Part shown: piece by piece, positions 43,282 through 51,770 of the stretch
How positions within the stretch are numbered: the stretch's first letter is position 1
Layout: each line of letters begins with the position of its first letter
Source: UBA6115 sp050952935
GTDB lineage: Bacteria > Bacillota > Clostridia > Christensenellales > Aristaeellaceae
Reading direction: 5' to 3'
NCBI GenBank assembly: GCA_050952935.1
Contig: JBMNLS010000001.1
Location: forward strand, 496,001 to 560,000
Length of the DNA stretch: 64,000 nt
Translations under genes and position numbers: made by a program
The notes under the pieces: model-generated
What the model saw: the letters and a program-made list of their open reading frames with translations, nothing else
Database searches by the model: none
What the model was told of the DNA's origin: nothing

Positions 43282-43806
43282 TCAGGGTTCCTGCAGCGCG
43301 AAGCCGCCGCCCGGGGCGGCGGAATTCGCTTCCGGCAGGCGCAGCAGGAAGGCGGCCTTGTCGGTTTGCAGGGCATAGTAGCGGATGTGTTCATCGGTGG
43401 CGCTCATGAGGGAGTAACCGAACAGGGCACGGTCAGAGCCGCTGAAGCGCAGGCCTGAGGGCATGATGGCGGCAGCGGCGCTCAGCGGCCTTACCCCTTC
43501 TATCTGGGAGGCTTGGCCTTTAACCACAATGCGTCTGGCGGTATAGCCGTGGTGCTTGAAGCTAAATACCTCGCCTGTGATCGCCCCTTCCGGCAAAGGA
43601 AAAGCCGCGCCAAAAGCCCGGGCCAGCGCACGGGGATCCTGGGAGGTGAAGGGCGCTATGGCGGTGAGGGCATCCTCCTGCTCCCGCACCACAAAGGCGT
43701 CGGAGCGCTTGGTCTCCTCATTTTCCTGCATCACGGCAAAAAGATAGAAGGCCGCCATCACAAGAAGCGCCAGCAGCGCTGCCGGAACCCGGCGCAGCAT
43801 CCTCAT
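43282..43806 (-). CDS. Membrane-anchored protein of unknown function
   Basis: I do not recognise this 174-residue protein. One N-terminal transmembrane helix (residues 6-26, VPAALLALLVMAAFYLFAVM) is followed by a predicted extracytoplasmic domain with mixed beta-strands. There is no lipobox. It overlaps the preceding gene by 4 bp and is 18 bases upstream of the ABC exporter, so it may assist or regulate export (inference). Confidence 0.6.
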   Translation of the reverse strand: MRMLRRVPAALLALLVMAAFYLFAVMQENEETKRSDAFVVREQEDALTAIAPFTSQDPRALARAFGAAFPLPEGAITGEVFSFKHHGYTARRIVVKGQASQIEGVRPLSAAAAIMPSGLRFSGSDRALFGYSLMSATDEHIRYYALQTDKAAFLLRLPEANSAAPGGGFALQEP

Positions 43807-44453
43807 CTGAGCTGGGCGCGCACCTGGGGCCCCAGGCTTTTGTCCAGATCCTTCACATCGCCCGCCACATAGTCATAAAAGGCGCGGTAGAAGGCCTTGG
43901 CCAGCATTTTCCCTTCGATTTCCGACAGCAGGGAGGAGGCTAAGATGTTGGTGATGATATCCCCCGCCGGCACCGCCAGGTATTTGGGCAGGCTGCCCTT
44001 GAAGGTGAAGCCGAATACCCGGGGCACATGGCTGTTGTCCCCGGCCACGAACATGCGCATATAGTCCTGGGACAGGGCCAGCAGGTATTCCTGCAAAAAG
44101 GCGTTGGCGTCTTCCGCCAGGGAAAGGGCCTTCTTCAACCGCGGATGGTCAAACACCTCCCGGATCATCTGCTCCCGCTGGCTGTCGTTGTGAACCTCGG
44201 GGTGCTCAAAGGCGTGGAGGATGTAGCACTTGATGACACTGAAGTCAAAGCGCTTGGGGTTGCGCTCATGAAGGCGGCCCAGCAATAGCAGGCGCTTCTG
44301 GATGTCCAGGTTGTCTGGCGCCAGGGCTTCCGCCCGCGTGAGGGCCTCGTGAATGAGAACAGGGTCTTCCTCGGTTTCCGCGATGTGCAGATATTCCTCA
44401 AGGGGGAGCCCCTCCAGGTTCATTTTTTTAGGTTTCTTTGAAAATATAGGCAA
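43803..44453 (-). CDS. Helical protein of unknown function, operon leader
   Basis: The 216-residue soluble protein is rich in charged helices and may contain TPR-like repeats (EEYLHIAETEEDPVLIHEAL). No enzyme motif is seen. I chose the TTG at 44453, eight bases after GGAGG. An ATG ten codons later lacks a binding site, and an ATG at 44504 lies upstream of it. A promoter with a -10 box at 44494-44489 lies directly upstream. It is the first gene of the minus-strand operon with the ABC exporter and RNase. Confidence 0.6.
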   Translation of the reverse strand: MPIFSKKPKKMNLEGLPLEEYLHIAETEEDPVLIHEALTRAEALAPDNLDIQKRLLLLGRLHERNPKRFDFSVIKCYILHAFEHPEVHNDSQREQMIREVFDHPRLKKALSLAEDANAFLQEYLLALSQDYMRMFVAGDNSHVPRVFGFTFKGSLPKYLAVPAGDIITNILASSLLSEIEGKMLAKAFYRAFYDYVAGDVKDLDKSLGPQVRAQLR

Positions 44454-44488
44454 TTGGTCAACCTCCGGACGTGTTAAAATCCATCCGC

Positions 44489-44517
44489 ATTTTACCATGC
44501 TCAAGGCGGCTTGACAA
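44489..44517 (-). promoter_or_regulatory. Promoter for the minus-strand exporter/RNase operon
   Basis: On the minus strand, TTGTCA (44517-44512), a 17-base spacer and TAAAAT (44494-44489). Its -35 box overlaps the -35 box of the divergent thiT promoter almost completely. Confidence 0.7.
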
Positions 44518-44539
44518 CTTTACCGGTGCTATATATACT
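44511..44539 (+). promoter_or_regulatory. Promoter for thiT
   Basis: TTGACA (44511-44516), a 17-base spacer and TATACT (44534-44539), a near-consensus promoter just before the TPP riboswitch. Confidence 0.85.
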
Positions 44540-44554
44540 AAGTTTGCGCTTCAA

Positions 44555-44655
44555 TGAAGGCGCAGGGGAGCTGGCATACAGCCGGCTGAGATCGGGCGAT
44601 TGCGCCCGGAACCCTTGAACCTGATCCGGATAATGCCGGCGTAGGAAAGCAGCTT
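44555..44655 (+). promoter_or_regulatory. TPP riboswitch (THI element)
   Basis: The conserved THI-box parts are present in order: AGGGGAGC, GGCTGAGAT, ACCCTTGAACCTGATCCGG and ATAATGCCGGCGTAGGAA. Thiamine pyrophosphate binding should favour the following terminator and so lower thiT expression. Confidence 0.95.
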
Positions 44656-44662
44656 TGCATTT

Positions 44663-44696
44663 AACCGTTTTGCTTTCCGCAAAACGGTTTTTCCTT
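44663..44696 (+). terminator. Riboswitch-controlled terminator before thiT
   Basis: AACCGTTTTGC (44663-44673) and GCAAAACGGTT (44679-44689) form an 11-bp stem followed by TTTCCTTT. It lies between the TPP aptamer and the thiT ribosome binding site. Confidence 0.85.
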
Positions 44697-44724
44697 TCCC
44701 GGTGATAAAAAAGGAGGGAAACCC

Positions 44725-45324
44725 ATGATCAACGCATCCTCTGGCAGCCTCACCATCCGCAAAATGGTGGAAAGTGCCATCCTCATCGGCATCGCCACCG
44801 TGCTCAACGAGTTTATTAAGCTGGACGCCCCCTGGCTGTATGGCGGCAGCGTCACGCTGGGCAGCATGCTGCCGCTTATCCTCATCGCCTGGCGCTGGGG
44901 GAAACAACAGGGGTTGTTTTCAGCCTTTGTGTTTGCCCTCATGCAGCTGATCCTGGGCGTCAAAAACGTTGCCTTCGGGCAGAATTTCCTTCAGATGATG
45001 GCCATCGCCCTGCTGGACTACATCATCGCCTATTCCGCCTATGGGCTGGGCGGCCTTTTCAAGAACCGCTTTAGCAATAAGCCTGTGGCCCTGATCAGCG
45101 GCATCCTTCTGGCGGGCTCCATTCGCTTTGTCTGCCATTTCATTTCCGGCTGGATGATCTGGGACGCCCTTTGGCCCAACGAGCAGGGCCTTTCCAGCGC
45201 TGTCTACTCCCTCATGTATAATGGCGGCTATATGCTGCCCGAGGTGGCGGTGGCGATGGTGATGGGCCTTTTGCTCTTTGCGCCGCTGAAAACATACTGG
45301 CTGGGGGAAGACCTGCCAAGCTAA
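44725..45324 (+). CDS. thiT: Thiamine ECF transporter S component ThiT
   Basis: ThiT binds thiamine with high affinity and imports it with the shared ECF module. The 199-residue protein has six hydrophobic segments and the family N-terminus (ESAILIGIATVLNEFIKL). The TPP riboswitch directly upstream supports the substrate. The start follows AAGGAGGG. A bidirectional terminator follows the stop. Confidence 0.93.
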   Translation: MINASSGSLTIRKMVESAILIGIATVLNEFIKLDAPWLYGGSVTLGSMLPLILIAWRWGKQQGLFSAFVFALMQLILGVKNVAFGQNFLQMMAIALLDYIIAYSAYGLGGLFKNRFSNKPVALISGILLAGSIRFVCHFISGWMIWDALWPNEQGLSSAVYSLMYNGGYMLPEVAVAMVMGLLLFAPLKTYWLGEDLPS

Positions 45325-45338
45325 ATGATCCATTAAAA

Positions 45339-45361
45339 AAAGCGCCGCCCGGCGCTTTTTT
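45339..45361. terminator. Bidirectional terminator between thiT and the ROK gene
   Basis: AGCGCC (45341-45346), loop GCCC and GGCGCT (45351-45356), with A residues before and T residues after. It serves both convergent transcripts. Confidence 0.8.
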
Positions 45362-45374
45362 GGCTAATACTTCA

Positions 45375-46754
45375 TCATTTTTTGATTTCCGGCAGGCTGG
45401 CCGCGGCGATGGACTGCCCCACGCGCCTGGTGGCCTCATCTGGCAGGGACAGGGTGATGGTATCCGCCAGCTCCGGGAAGGCGTTGCGCAGGGTTTCCCG
45501 GGCTTTGTCCAGAATCAGCTGACCGCCCTGGCCGCTGGTGACCCGGCCCAGGATCAGCACCTGGACGATGTCGTAAAACTCGGCGTACCAGGGCAGGGCA
45601 TAGCCCAGGTAGACGCCGATGGTTTCAAAAATCTGGATGGCGCCGGGATGGCCGTTTTCCAGCTTTCGCTGCACCACCTTGAGCTTTTCGGCCGGGGAGA
45701 GTTTTTCATCCAGCTGAATGCCCGCCGCCGGGGCCAGCTTGATCACCCCATCCTGGGAGAAATACTTCACCCCGCAGCCGATATCGCCTGACCATTCATC
45801 CTCCATCGCCTCCGGGTTCATGTCAACGGGCACAAAGGCCAGCTCGTTCAGCCACCCCATCAGGTGCATGGCCTCATCCACATAGCCACCCGCTTCGCTG
45901 GTTCCCATGGCCAGGCCCAGGATGCGCCCCTTGCCAAGGCCCATGGCCCCTGCCAGCGCCGTCACATCCCCGTCGTTGGCCACCACCAGGGGCACATCGC
46001 CGATTTCTTTGGCGGCTTTGGTGTAGATGTTCTGCACCTTCTCCTGGTGCAGATGCTCGGGCACCGCCAGGAAAAGGGAGGCGGTCATCACCTTGTTGTC
46101 GATGTAGACGCCGGCGCTGGATACCCCAATGGCATCCACCCGGGGCAGGTGGCTGGCGGCGGTTTTGAAGGCGGAGAGGATCTCCTGATAGTGATATTCC
46201 GGGTCGGAGGTGACCTTGGGGAACCACACCACCTCTTCGGAGAAGACGGCCACCCCGTCCCTCACTGCGCTCACCTTCCGGTCGCTGCCACCCGCGTCAA
46301 AGCCGATGCGGCAGCCGTCCAGGTGCTGGCCGATGGCGTTGGCCGCCTCCTGGGACCGGGCGATGCTGTCAGCGTCCGCCACATATTCCACCTGGAAGGG
46401 CTTTTCGTAGACGGTTGACATGAACTTCGCGTCAAAAGCCCGGCTGCCGCCCGGCCGGTAGGCCGCCTTCAGGTGCTCATAGATGGCTTTGGGGCCGGAT
46501 ACCTGGATGATATAGCCGCCGCGCACCCACAGCAGGCTTTTCACCAGCCTGTCCATGATGGCGATGTTGCGGGCATCCTGCTGTCCTTCAGGGAACACGC
46601 GGGTTTCAAAGGCGGAGCTGCGGGCCTCGCCCCTGATGATGCGCACCACAAAGCGCTGGCTGTTCTCTTCCTTGGCTACCGCCTCACAAAACCGGCGATA
46701 GGCCAGGGAGAGCGGCGCGAAACCCGGATCCAGGGGCGTGATGGCGTGTGTCAT
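45375..46754 (-). CDS. ROK-family protein with N-terminal extension
   Basis: The 459-residue protein has the ATP-binding pattern of ROK sugar kinases and repressors from about residue 150 (IGFDAGGSDRKVSAV, then VVANDGDVTALAGAMG with the catalytic Asp, and AMGTSEAGGYV). ROK proteins are usually 300-400 residues; here an extra 145-residue N-terminal domain precedes the fold, and the C-x-C-G-x2-G-C zinc motif is not seen. Its gene overlaps nagA by 4 bp, so amino-sugar phosphorylation or sensing is likely (inference). Confidence 0.8.
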   Translation of the reverse strand: MTHAITPLDPGFAPLSLAYRRFCEAVAKEENSQRFVVRIIRGEARSSAFETRVFPEGQQDARNIAIMDRLVKSLLWVRGGYIIQVSGPKAIYEHLKAAYRPGGSRAFDAKFMSTVYEKPFQVEYVADADSIARSQEAANAIGQHLDGCRIGFDAGGSDRKVSAVRDGVAVFSEEVVWFPKVTSDPEYHYQEILSAFKTAASHLPRVDAIGVSSAGVYIDNKVMTASLFLAVPEHLHQEKVQNIYTKAAKEIGDVPLVVANDGDVTALAGAMGLGKGRILGLAMGTSEAGGYVDEAMHLMGWLNELAFVPVDMNPEAMEDEWSGDIGCGVKYFSQDGVIKLAPAAGIQLDEKLSPAEKLKVVQRKLENGHPGAIQIFETIGVYLGYALPWYAEFYDIVQVLILGRVTSGQGGQLILDKARETLRNAFPELADTITLSLPDEATRRVGQSIAAASLPEIKK

Positions 46755-47905
46755 GGGGCGTTTCCTCTTTCATATTTTATTTGTCCGCGCACAAAGCAGG
46801 CGTGGGCGGTCATGTCCTCGTCAAACAGCGCGATATCGGCGTCCTTCCCCGCTTTGAGGGAACCTTTGGTATCCGCCATCCCAATGGCGCGGGCGGCGTG
46901 GAGGGAGGCGTACTGAATCGCCTTTTCAAGCGGCAGCCCGGTGTGCCGGCTGAAGTTGCGCACGGCCTGGTTCAGCTTCAGCACGCTGCCGGCGATGGTG
47001 CCGTCCACCAGGCGGCTTTCAACGCCTTTGACATGGATGGCCTGGCCGCCCAGGGTATAATCCCCGTCGCCCAACCCCCCCGCCCGGGTGCAGTCGGTGA
47101 TCAGCACTAATTTTTCACCCTTGGCGCTTTGCAAGAGGGCAAAGAGCCCCGGGTGCATATGGAAGGTGTCGGCGATCAGCTCGCACACCACATCTGCCGT
47201 GAGGGCTGCCCCCACCACGCCCGGGTTCCGGTGGTGGAGGCCGGTCATGGCGTTGAAGGTGTGGGTGATGTGCCTGGCCCCCGCTTCAATCGCGGCCATG
47301 GCCTCCTCAAAGCCGGCGTCCGTGTGGCCGATGGATACCACGATGTCGCTTTTTTCAGTCACGGTTTTGATAAAGTCAAGCCCGCCCGGCATCTCGGGCG
47401 CCATGGTGATGATCTTCACAATATCCTTATGGGTTAGTATCTTCCCGGCATCAGGAGCCTGGATATGATCGGCAGACTGGGCGCCCTTGCGTTTGGGGTT
47501 GATGAAGGGCCCCTCCGCGTGGACGCCCAGGATCTCGCTGCCCCGGAAGGCCGGGGTGCGGGTTTCAGGGCGCAGGCTTCTGGCCGTGTCAAAGGCGCGG
47601 ATGATCTCCTCCCAGGACAGGGTCATGGTGGTGGGCAGAAAGGCCGTGACGCCGTTTTCAATCAGCCCCGCCGCCATGCGGCGAAGCCCGCCCTCATCCC
47701 CGTCGGAGACGTCATCCCCCAGGTAGCCGTGGATGTGAAGGTCGATCAGGCCTGGGGCTACCAAAAGCCCTTTGGCATCATAGGTTTCGCATCCATCAGG
47801 CGCTTCTCCCTTCTGGATGCCAATGATTTTCTCATTAAAAAGAAGGCTGTGCCCGGTGAGCCTGCCCTCTGGTGTCAGAATGGTGCCATTGACGATCACT
47901 TTCAT
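46751..47905 (-). CDS. nagA: N-acetylglucosamine-6-phosphate deacetylase
   Basis: NagA removes the acetyl group from GlcNAc-6-phosphate. The 384-residue amidohydrolase has APGLIDLHIHGYLGDDVSD, GVHAEGPFINPKRKGAQ, VSIGHTDAGFE, THTFNAMTGLHHRNPG and LITDCTRAGG. ATG 47905 is six bases from GAGGCGG; a GTG codon just before it also is in frame. It is the first gene of the operon with the ROK protein. No nagB is in the window. Confidence 0.93.
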   Translation of the reverse strand: MKVIVNGTILTPEGRLTGHSLLFNEKIIGIQKGEAPDGCETYDAKGLLVAPGLIDLHIHGYLGDDVSDGDEGGLRRMAAGLIENGVTAFLPTTMTLSWEEIIRAFDTARSLRPETRTPAFRGSEILGVHAEGPFINPKRKGAQSADHIQAPDAGKILTHKDIVKIITMAPEMPGGLDFIKTVTEKSDIVVSIGHTDAGFEEAMAAIEAGARHITHTFNAMTGLHHRNPGVVGAALTADVVCELIADTFHMHPGLFALLQSAKGEKLVLITDCTRAGGLGDGDYTLGGQAIHVKGVESRLVDGTIAGSVLKLNQAVRNFSRHTGLPLEKAIQYASLHAARAIGMADTKGSLKAGKDADIALFDEDMTAHACFVRGQIKYERGNAP

Positions 47906-47938
47906 CACATGCCGCCTCTTGTTTTCATATTCGCGGAT

Positions 47939-47967
47939 ATCATATCAGCCGCCGCCAACATTTTCAA
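47939..47967 (-). promoter_or_regulatory. Promoter for nagA-ROK
   Basis: On the minus strand, TTGAAA (47967-47962), a 17-base spacer and TATGAT (47944-47939). Confidence 0.75.
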
Positions 47968-47990
47968 CTGCTTTTCATGGTTTTCCGCAA

Positions 47991-48018
47991 TTGACAGCGG
48001 AGGCAAATCCCATACAAT
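47991..48018 (+). promoter_or_regulatory. Promoter for the two-component/ABC operon
   Basis: TTGACA (47991-47996), a 16-base spacer and TACAAT (48013-48018), about 40 bases before the histidine kinase start. Confidence 0.7.
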
Positions 48019-48057
48019 AAAAGCAATGGATTGATCCCAAGGGGAGGTGAAGGCCGG

Positions 48058-49050
48058 GTGAAGCTGTTTTTGCTCCTGACAGATGCGGTGATTCTGACGG
48101 CCTATGGCGTCTATGCTCAGCATGCCTTCCAGGGTTTTGAGACGATCCTCGTGCTGGTGCTGTTTTTCTTTGCCGCCCGGGTGCTGGCGCTGGCGGTACA
48201 CCCGGCGTTTACAACGATCAACCTGGGGTTGCTGTATTTTCTGTGGCCCTATCATCCGGAGATTCTGGCGCTGTCCTACCTGTTTTACGCGGTTTTGTAT
48301 GTTTTTCTCGCCAGGCGAGAGGAGCAAAGGCTGACCCTCACCCGGGAAAACACCCAGCTGAAGGTGAACCAGAAAAATAACCTCCGCTATCTTTTCCTAA
48401 AGGAAAACTATGACAGCCAAATCGCCCTCAACCTGAGGCTGGAGGAACGCAGGGCCATTGCTCAGCAGATCCATGACCTGCTGGGCCACAGCATGACGGC
48501 GTCCATTTTGCAGCTGGAGGCCGCGGCGGAGCTGCTGGACGATGACCCGGACAGGGCCAGGAGCCTGCTAAACAGCGCCACCGGCATGATGCGCCAGGGC
48601 ATCGACCAAGTACGGGAAGCGGTGCACCAGATGCGGGCGGATGTGCCAGCGCTCAAAGCCGCTGAGATGCGGGCGATGATCGACCGCTTCCGCCTGGATA
48701 GCGGCATCGTCACCGTTTTTGATGAGGAAGGGTCGCTGGATGATTTGCCCGCCGGGGTCTGGCAGGTGATTCTGGGCAACCTCAGGGAAGCGCTCACCAA
48801 TATCATCCGCCACGCCGGTGCTACCCAGGTGAACATCCGCCTTCAGGCCCTGCCTGGCGTGGTGCGCCTGGAGGTGCGCGACAACGGGCGGGGCTGTGAA
48901 AACCCTGCCGAGGGCATGGGCATTGGCGGCATGCGGGAGCGGGCGGCGGAATATGGCGGCAGCCTGCTTTTACAAAACGACCAGGGGATGCGGGTGATTA
49001 CCTTGATCCCCAGAAGGGAGGCGTGTGATGATACGGGTAGCGGTCATTGA
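48058..49050 (+). CDS. NarL-type sensor histidine kinase (LnrJ-like)
   Basis: The 330-residue kinase has four to five transmembrane helices in its first 90 residues with very short loops, which suggests sensing within the membrane. The HisKA_3 phospho-acceptor is His139 in QQIHDLLGHSM. The ATPase domain has NIIRHAGATQ, VRDNGRG and GIGGMRERA. The GTG start at 48058 is 10 bases after AAGGGGAGG. It overlaps the response regulator by 23 bp. Together with the following ABC genes it resembles LnrJK-LnrLMN of B. subtilis, which gives linearmycin resistance. Confidence 0.88.
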   Translation: MKLFLLLTDAVILTAYGVYAQHAFQGFETILVLVLFFFAARVLALAVHPAFTTINLGLLYFLWPYHPEILALSYLFYAVLYVFLARREEQRLTLTRENTQLKVNQKNNLRYLFLKENYDSQIALNLRLEERRAIAQQIHDLLGHSMTASILQLEAAAELLDDDPDRARSLLNSATGMMRQGIDQVREAVHQMRADVPALKAAEMRAMIDRFRLDSGIVTVFDEEGSLDDLPAGVWQVILGNLREALTNIIRHAGATQVNIRLQALPGVVRLEVRDNGRGCENPAEGMGIGGMRERAAEYGGSLLLQNDQGMRVITLIPRREACDDTGSGH

Positions 49051-49636
49051 TGACGATGCGCTGATCAGGGAATCCCTGAAGATATTGCTGGAGGGCAAGG
49101 AGGGCATCCACATCGTGGGCCAGGGGGAGAACGGCCTTGACGCCCTCAGGTGGGCGGCGCTGTGTGATGTGATGCTGCTGGATTTGCGTATGCCCGTCAA
49201 AAGCGGGCTGGAGGTGCTGGCGGAGGTTGCCGGGAAAACCCGGGTGCTGGTGCTGACCACCTTTGATGATGACGCTGAAATCGTGCGCGCCTTAAGAGCA
49301 GGTGCTCATGGCTACCTGCTGAAAAGCGCAAAGCCTCAGGCCATTGTTCAGGCGATCGTGCAGCTGCATCAGGGGAAAAGCGTGTTTGACGCCGTGGCCA
49401 TGGAGGCCCTCAGGCGCAGCATGAAGCCGGCAGGGCAGGAAAAGTTGGCTGAGTTGTCAGAGCGGGAGGGAGAGGTGGTGGCCGCCATCGCCCAGGGGCT
49501 GTCCAACCGCCAGATTGCCGATTCCCTTTTTATTTCAGAAGGCACCGTTAAAAATCACATCACCGCCATTTTGGCCAAGTCCGGTCTTTCCCACCGCACG
49601 CAGATAGCCATCAGCCACATGAAGGGAGAATTATAA
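49028..49636 (+). CDS. NarL/LuxR-family response regulator (LnrK-like)
   Basis: The 202-residue regulator has an N-terminal receiver domain (VIDDDALIRESL, phospho-Asp in VMLLDLRMP, LTTFDDD) and a C-terminal LuxR helix-turn-helix (LSEREGEVVAAIAQGLSNRQ and GTVKNHI). The ATG at 49028 is six bases from GGGAGG; an in-frame GTG one codon earlier is too close to it. It is paired with the upstream kinase and probably activates the ABC exporter genes behind it. Confidence 0.93.
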   Translation: MIRVAVIDDDALIRESLKILLEGKEGIHIVGQGENGLDALRWAALCDVMLLDLRMPVKSGLEVLAEVAGKTRVLVLTTFDDDAEIVRALRAGAHGYLLKSAKPQAIVQAIVQLHQGKSVFDAVAMEALRRSMKPAGQEKLAELSEREGEVVAAIAQGLSNRQIADSLFISEGTVKNHITAILAKSGLSHRTQIAISHMKGEL

Positions 49637-49727
49637 AATATGACTTTCGTCATGCCCGCGGGTGACTTTCCTGACTGGGAAGCCGCCCTTTTTTGGCCTA
49701 TCATCGCAGCATAAGGAGGGGATGAAC

Positions 49728-50651
49728 ATGCTTAAAGTATCTAAACTCGTGAAGCGCTATGGGGATAATCTGGCGGTAAGCGATATCAGCTTTTCTGTCA
49801 GCCCGGGGGAAATCTACGGGCTGCTCGGGCCAAACGGCGCGGGCAAGTCCACCACCATCAACATCATCACCGGGCTTATTAAAAAGGACAAGGGCACGGT
49901 CACCATCGGCGGGATGGACCTGGACAAGTCCCTTAATCAGGTGAAACACCTGCTGGGCATCGTGCCCCAGGATCTGGCGATTTATAACGACCTGACGGCG
50001 TATCAAAATGTGAGCTTCTTTGGCGCGCTGTATGGCTTGAAAGGTGCCGCGCTCAAGGGCCAGTCCATGGATGCCCTGGCCCTTGTAGGCCTGGAGGACA
50101 AGGCCAAAAGCAAGGTGAAAACCTTTTCCGGCGGCATGAAACGTAGGCTCAACATCGCCTGCGGCCTGGTGCACCAGCCCAAGCTGCTGATACTGGATGA
50201 ACCCACCGTGGGCATCGACCCCCAGAGCCGCAACCACATCATGGAGTCCATCCTGAAGCTCAATAAGGAGGGAATGACCATCCTTTATACCACCCACTAC
50301 ATGGAGGAGGCGGAGCAGCTGTGTAACCGCATCGCTATCATGGACATGGGGCAGATCGTGGCCCAGGGCAACCTGACGGAGCTGCGCGGGCTGATTGAGG
50401 AGCACTGGTTTATCAACCTCAAGGTGAAGGGAACGCCGCCGCTTGAGGCGCTGCGAAAAGTGGCCGGGGTGGAGCAGATCGACGTTTCCGGAAACGCCCT
50501 GCGCTTCCGCTGCAACAACAAGCGAAGCCAGCTGCGGGATATCCTGGATGTGCTGGCTGAGCATCATACCGAAATTCTGGACATGGCCACCGAGGAGCCC
50601 AACCTGGAGGATGTGTTCCTGACCCTGACCGGCAAACGTTTGAGAGATTAG
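49728..50651 (+). CDS. ABC exporter ATP-binding protein (LnrL-like)
   Basis: The 307-residue ATPase belongs to the daunorubicin/linearmycin export group: Walker A GPNGAGKST, signature FSGGMKRRLNIACG, Walker B LLILDEPTVGIDPQSR, and the C-terminal TEEPNLEDVFLTLTGK typical of DrrA-like proteins. ATG 49728 follows AAGGAGGGG. The gap after the response regulator is about 90 bases; it shows no clear separate promoter. Confidence 0.92.
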   Translation: MLKVSKLVKRYGDNLAVSDISFSVSPGEIYGLLGPNGAGKSTTINIITGLIKKDKGTVTIGGMDLDKSLNQVKHLLGIVPQDLAIYNDLTAYQNVSFFGALYGLKGAALKGQSMDALALVGLEDKAKSKVKTFSGGMKRRLNIACGLVHQPKLLILDEPTVGIDPQSRNHIMESILKLNKEGMTILYTTHYMEEAEQLCNRIAIMDMGQIVAQGNLTELRGLIEEHWFINLKVKGTPPLEALRKVAGVEQIDVSGNALRFRCNNKRSQLRDILDVLAEHHTEILDMATEEPNLEDVFLTLTGKRLRD

Positions 50652-50660
50652 GAGGTTAGG

Positions 50661-51770
50661 ATGCGCACACTGCGATTTTTGAAAAAAGAAGCGCTGCACC
50701 TGATCACAGCGCCTGAAACGCTGCTGCTCATGCTGCTGTTTCCGGTGGTTCTCACCTGGGTGCTGGGCACTGCCCTGTCATCCGCAAAAGGGAAAATCTT
50801 TACTCTGCCTGAGGTGAAGATGCCCATCGTGTCAGAGGGTGGCATGCTGTCGGACATTTTTATATTAAACAGCCAGGAGGGCGGCCTCACCTTTGAAAAG
50901 ACGGAGCAGACGGAGGTGGATCGCCGCGTGGCTGCGGGAACGCTTAAGCAATACGTGGAGCTGAAGGGAAAGGATCTGATCCTTCACAGCGATGACCAGG
51001 GCAGCCTTGAGGCGATGCTGGTGAAAATGTATGCCACCGCCTTTACCAAACAGGCTAATTTGTCGATGCTGGCCATCAAAGAAGGCAAGCTTGGCCAGGC
51101 TGCTCCGCAATTTCAAAGCTTTGCCAGGGTGGAGGGCATCGATGGGCTGAATGAGCCTGATTCCTTTGGCTACTATGGGGTCACGATGCTCACCATGATC
51201 ATCATGTATGGCTCCATCCAAGCCATGTCCCTTTTGGCTTTGGAAAAATCGGCCAGGACGGCGCTGCGCCTCAAAGCGTCACCTTACCCCATGAATCAGG
51301 TGTTTTTTGTGAAAACGGTGACGGCCTGCGGGATCATTTTGCTGCAGGCGCTGGTGCTGATCCTGATCAACCATTTCGCCTACGGCATCGACTATCGCCA
51401 CATCGGCATGGTGATGCTGATTCTGATCCCCCTGGCGGTGTTTGTCACCTCCCTTGGGGTGGCCTCCTATCAGGTGATGCGCAAGGCCGGGGCTGCGTCA
51501 ACTTTTCTTAACCTGATCACCTTCGCCCTTGTGTTTATGGGCCGGGGCTATACGAAGCTGCCTTCTGACAATGGATTGTTTGATGCCCTGTACAGAATTT
51601 CACCCATCGGCTGGATCAACGAAGGATTGTTCACCTATATCTATCAGGGCGAGACCGGCGCAGCGCTGTCGGGTGGCATAAAGCTTCTTGGCCTGGGGCT
51701 GGTGATGCTCCTGATCGCCTATGTGCTTTTCAGAAGAGAGGAGGGCAGTGACCTTGTGGCCGCTGATTAA
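50661..51770 (+). CDS. ABC-2 type permease (LnrM-like)
   Basis: The 369-residue membrane protein has an N-terminal transmembrane helix (LLLMLLFPVVLTWVLG), a large extracytoplasmic domain of about 130 residues, then five helices in the C-terminal half. This is the ABC-2/YhgE-like exporter permease layout. It begins nine bases after the ATPase and overlaps the second permease by 17 bp. Confidence 0.88.
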   Translation: MRTLRFLKKEALHLITAPETLLLMLLFPVVLTWVLGTALSSAKGKIFTLPEVKMPIVSEGGMLSDIFILNSQEGGLTFEKTEQTEVDRRVAAGTLKQYVELKGKDLILHSDDQGSLEAMLVKMYATAFTKQANLSMLAIKEGKLGQAAPQFQSFARVEGIDGLNEPDSFGYYGVTMLTMIIMYGSIQAMSLLALEKSARTALRLKASPYPMNQVFFVKTVTACGIILLQALVLILINHFAYGIDYRHIGMVMLILIPLAVFVTSLGVASYQVMRKAGAASTFLNLITFALVFMGRGYTKLPSDNGLFDALYRISPIGWINEGLFTYIYQGETGAALSGGIKLLGLGLVMLLIAYVLFRREEGSDLVAAD

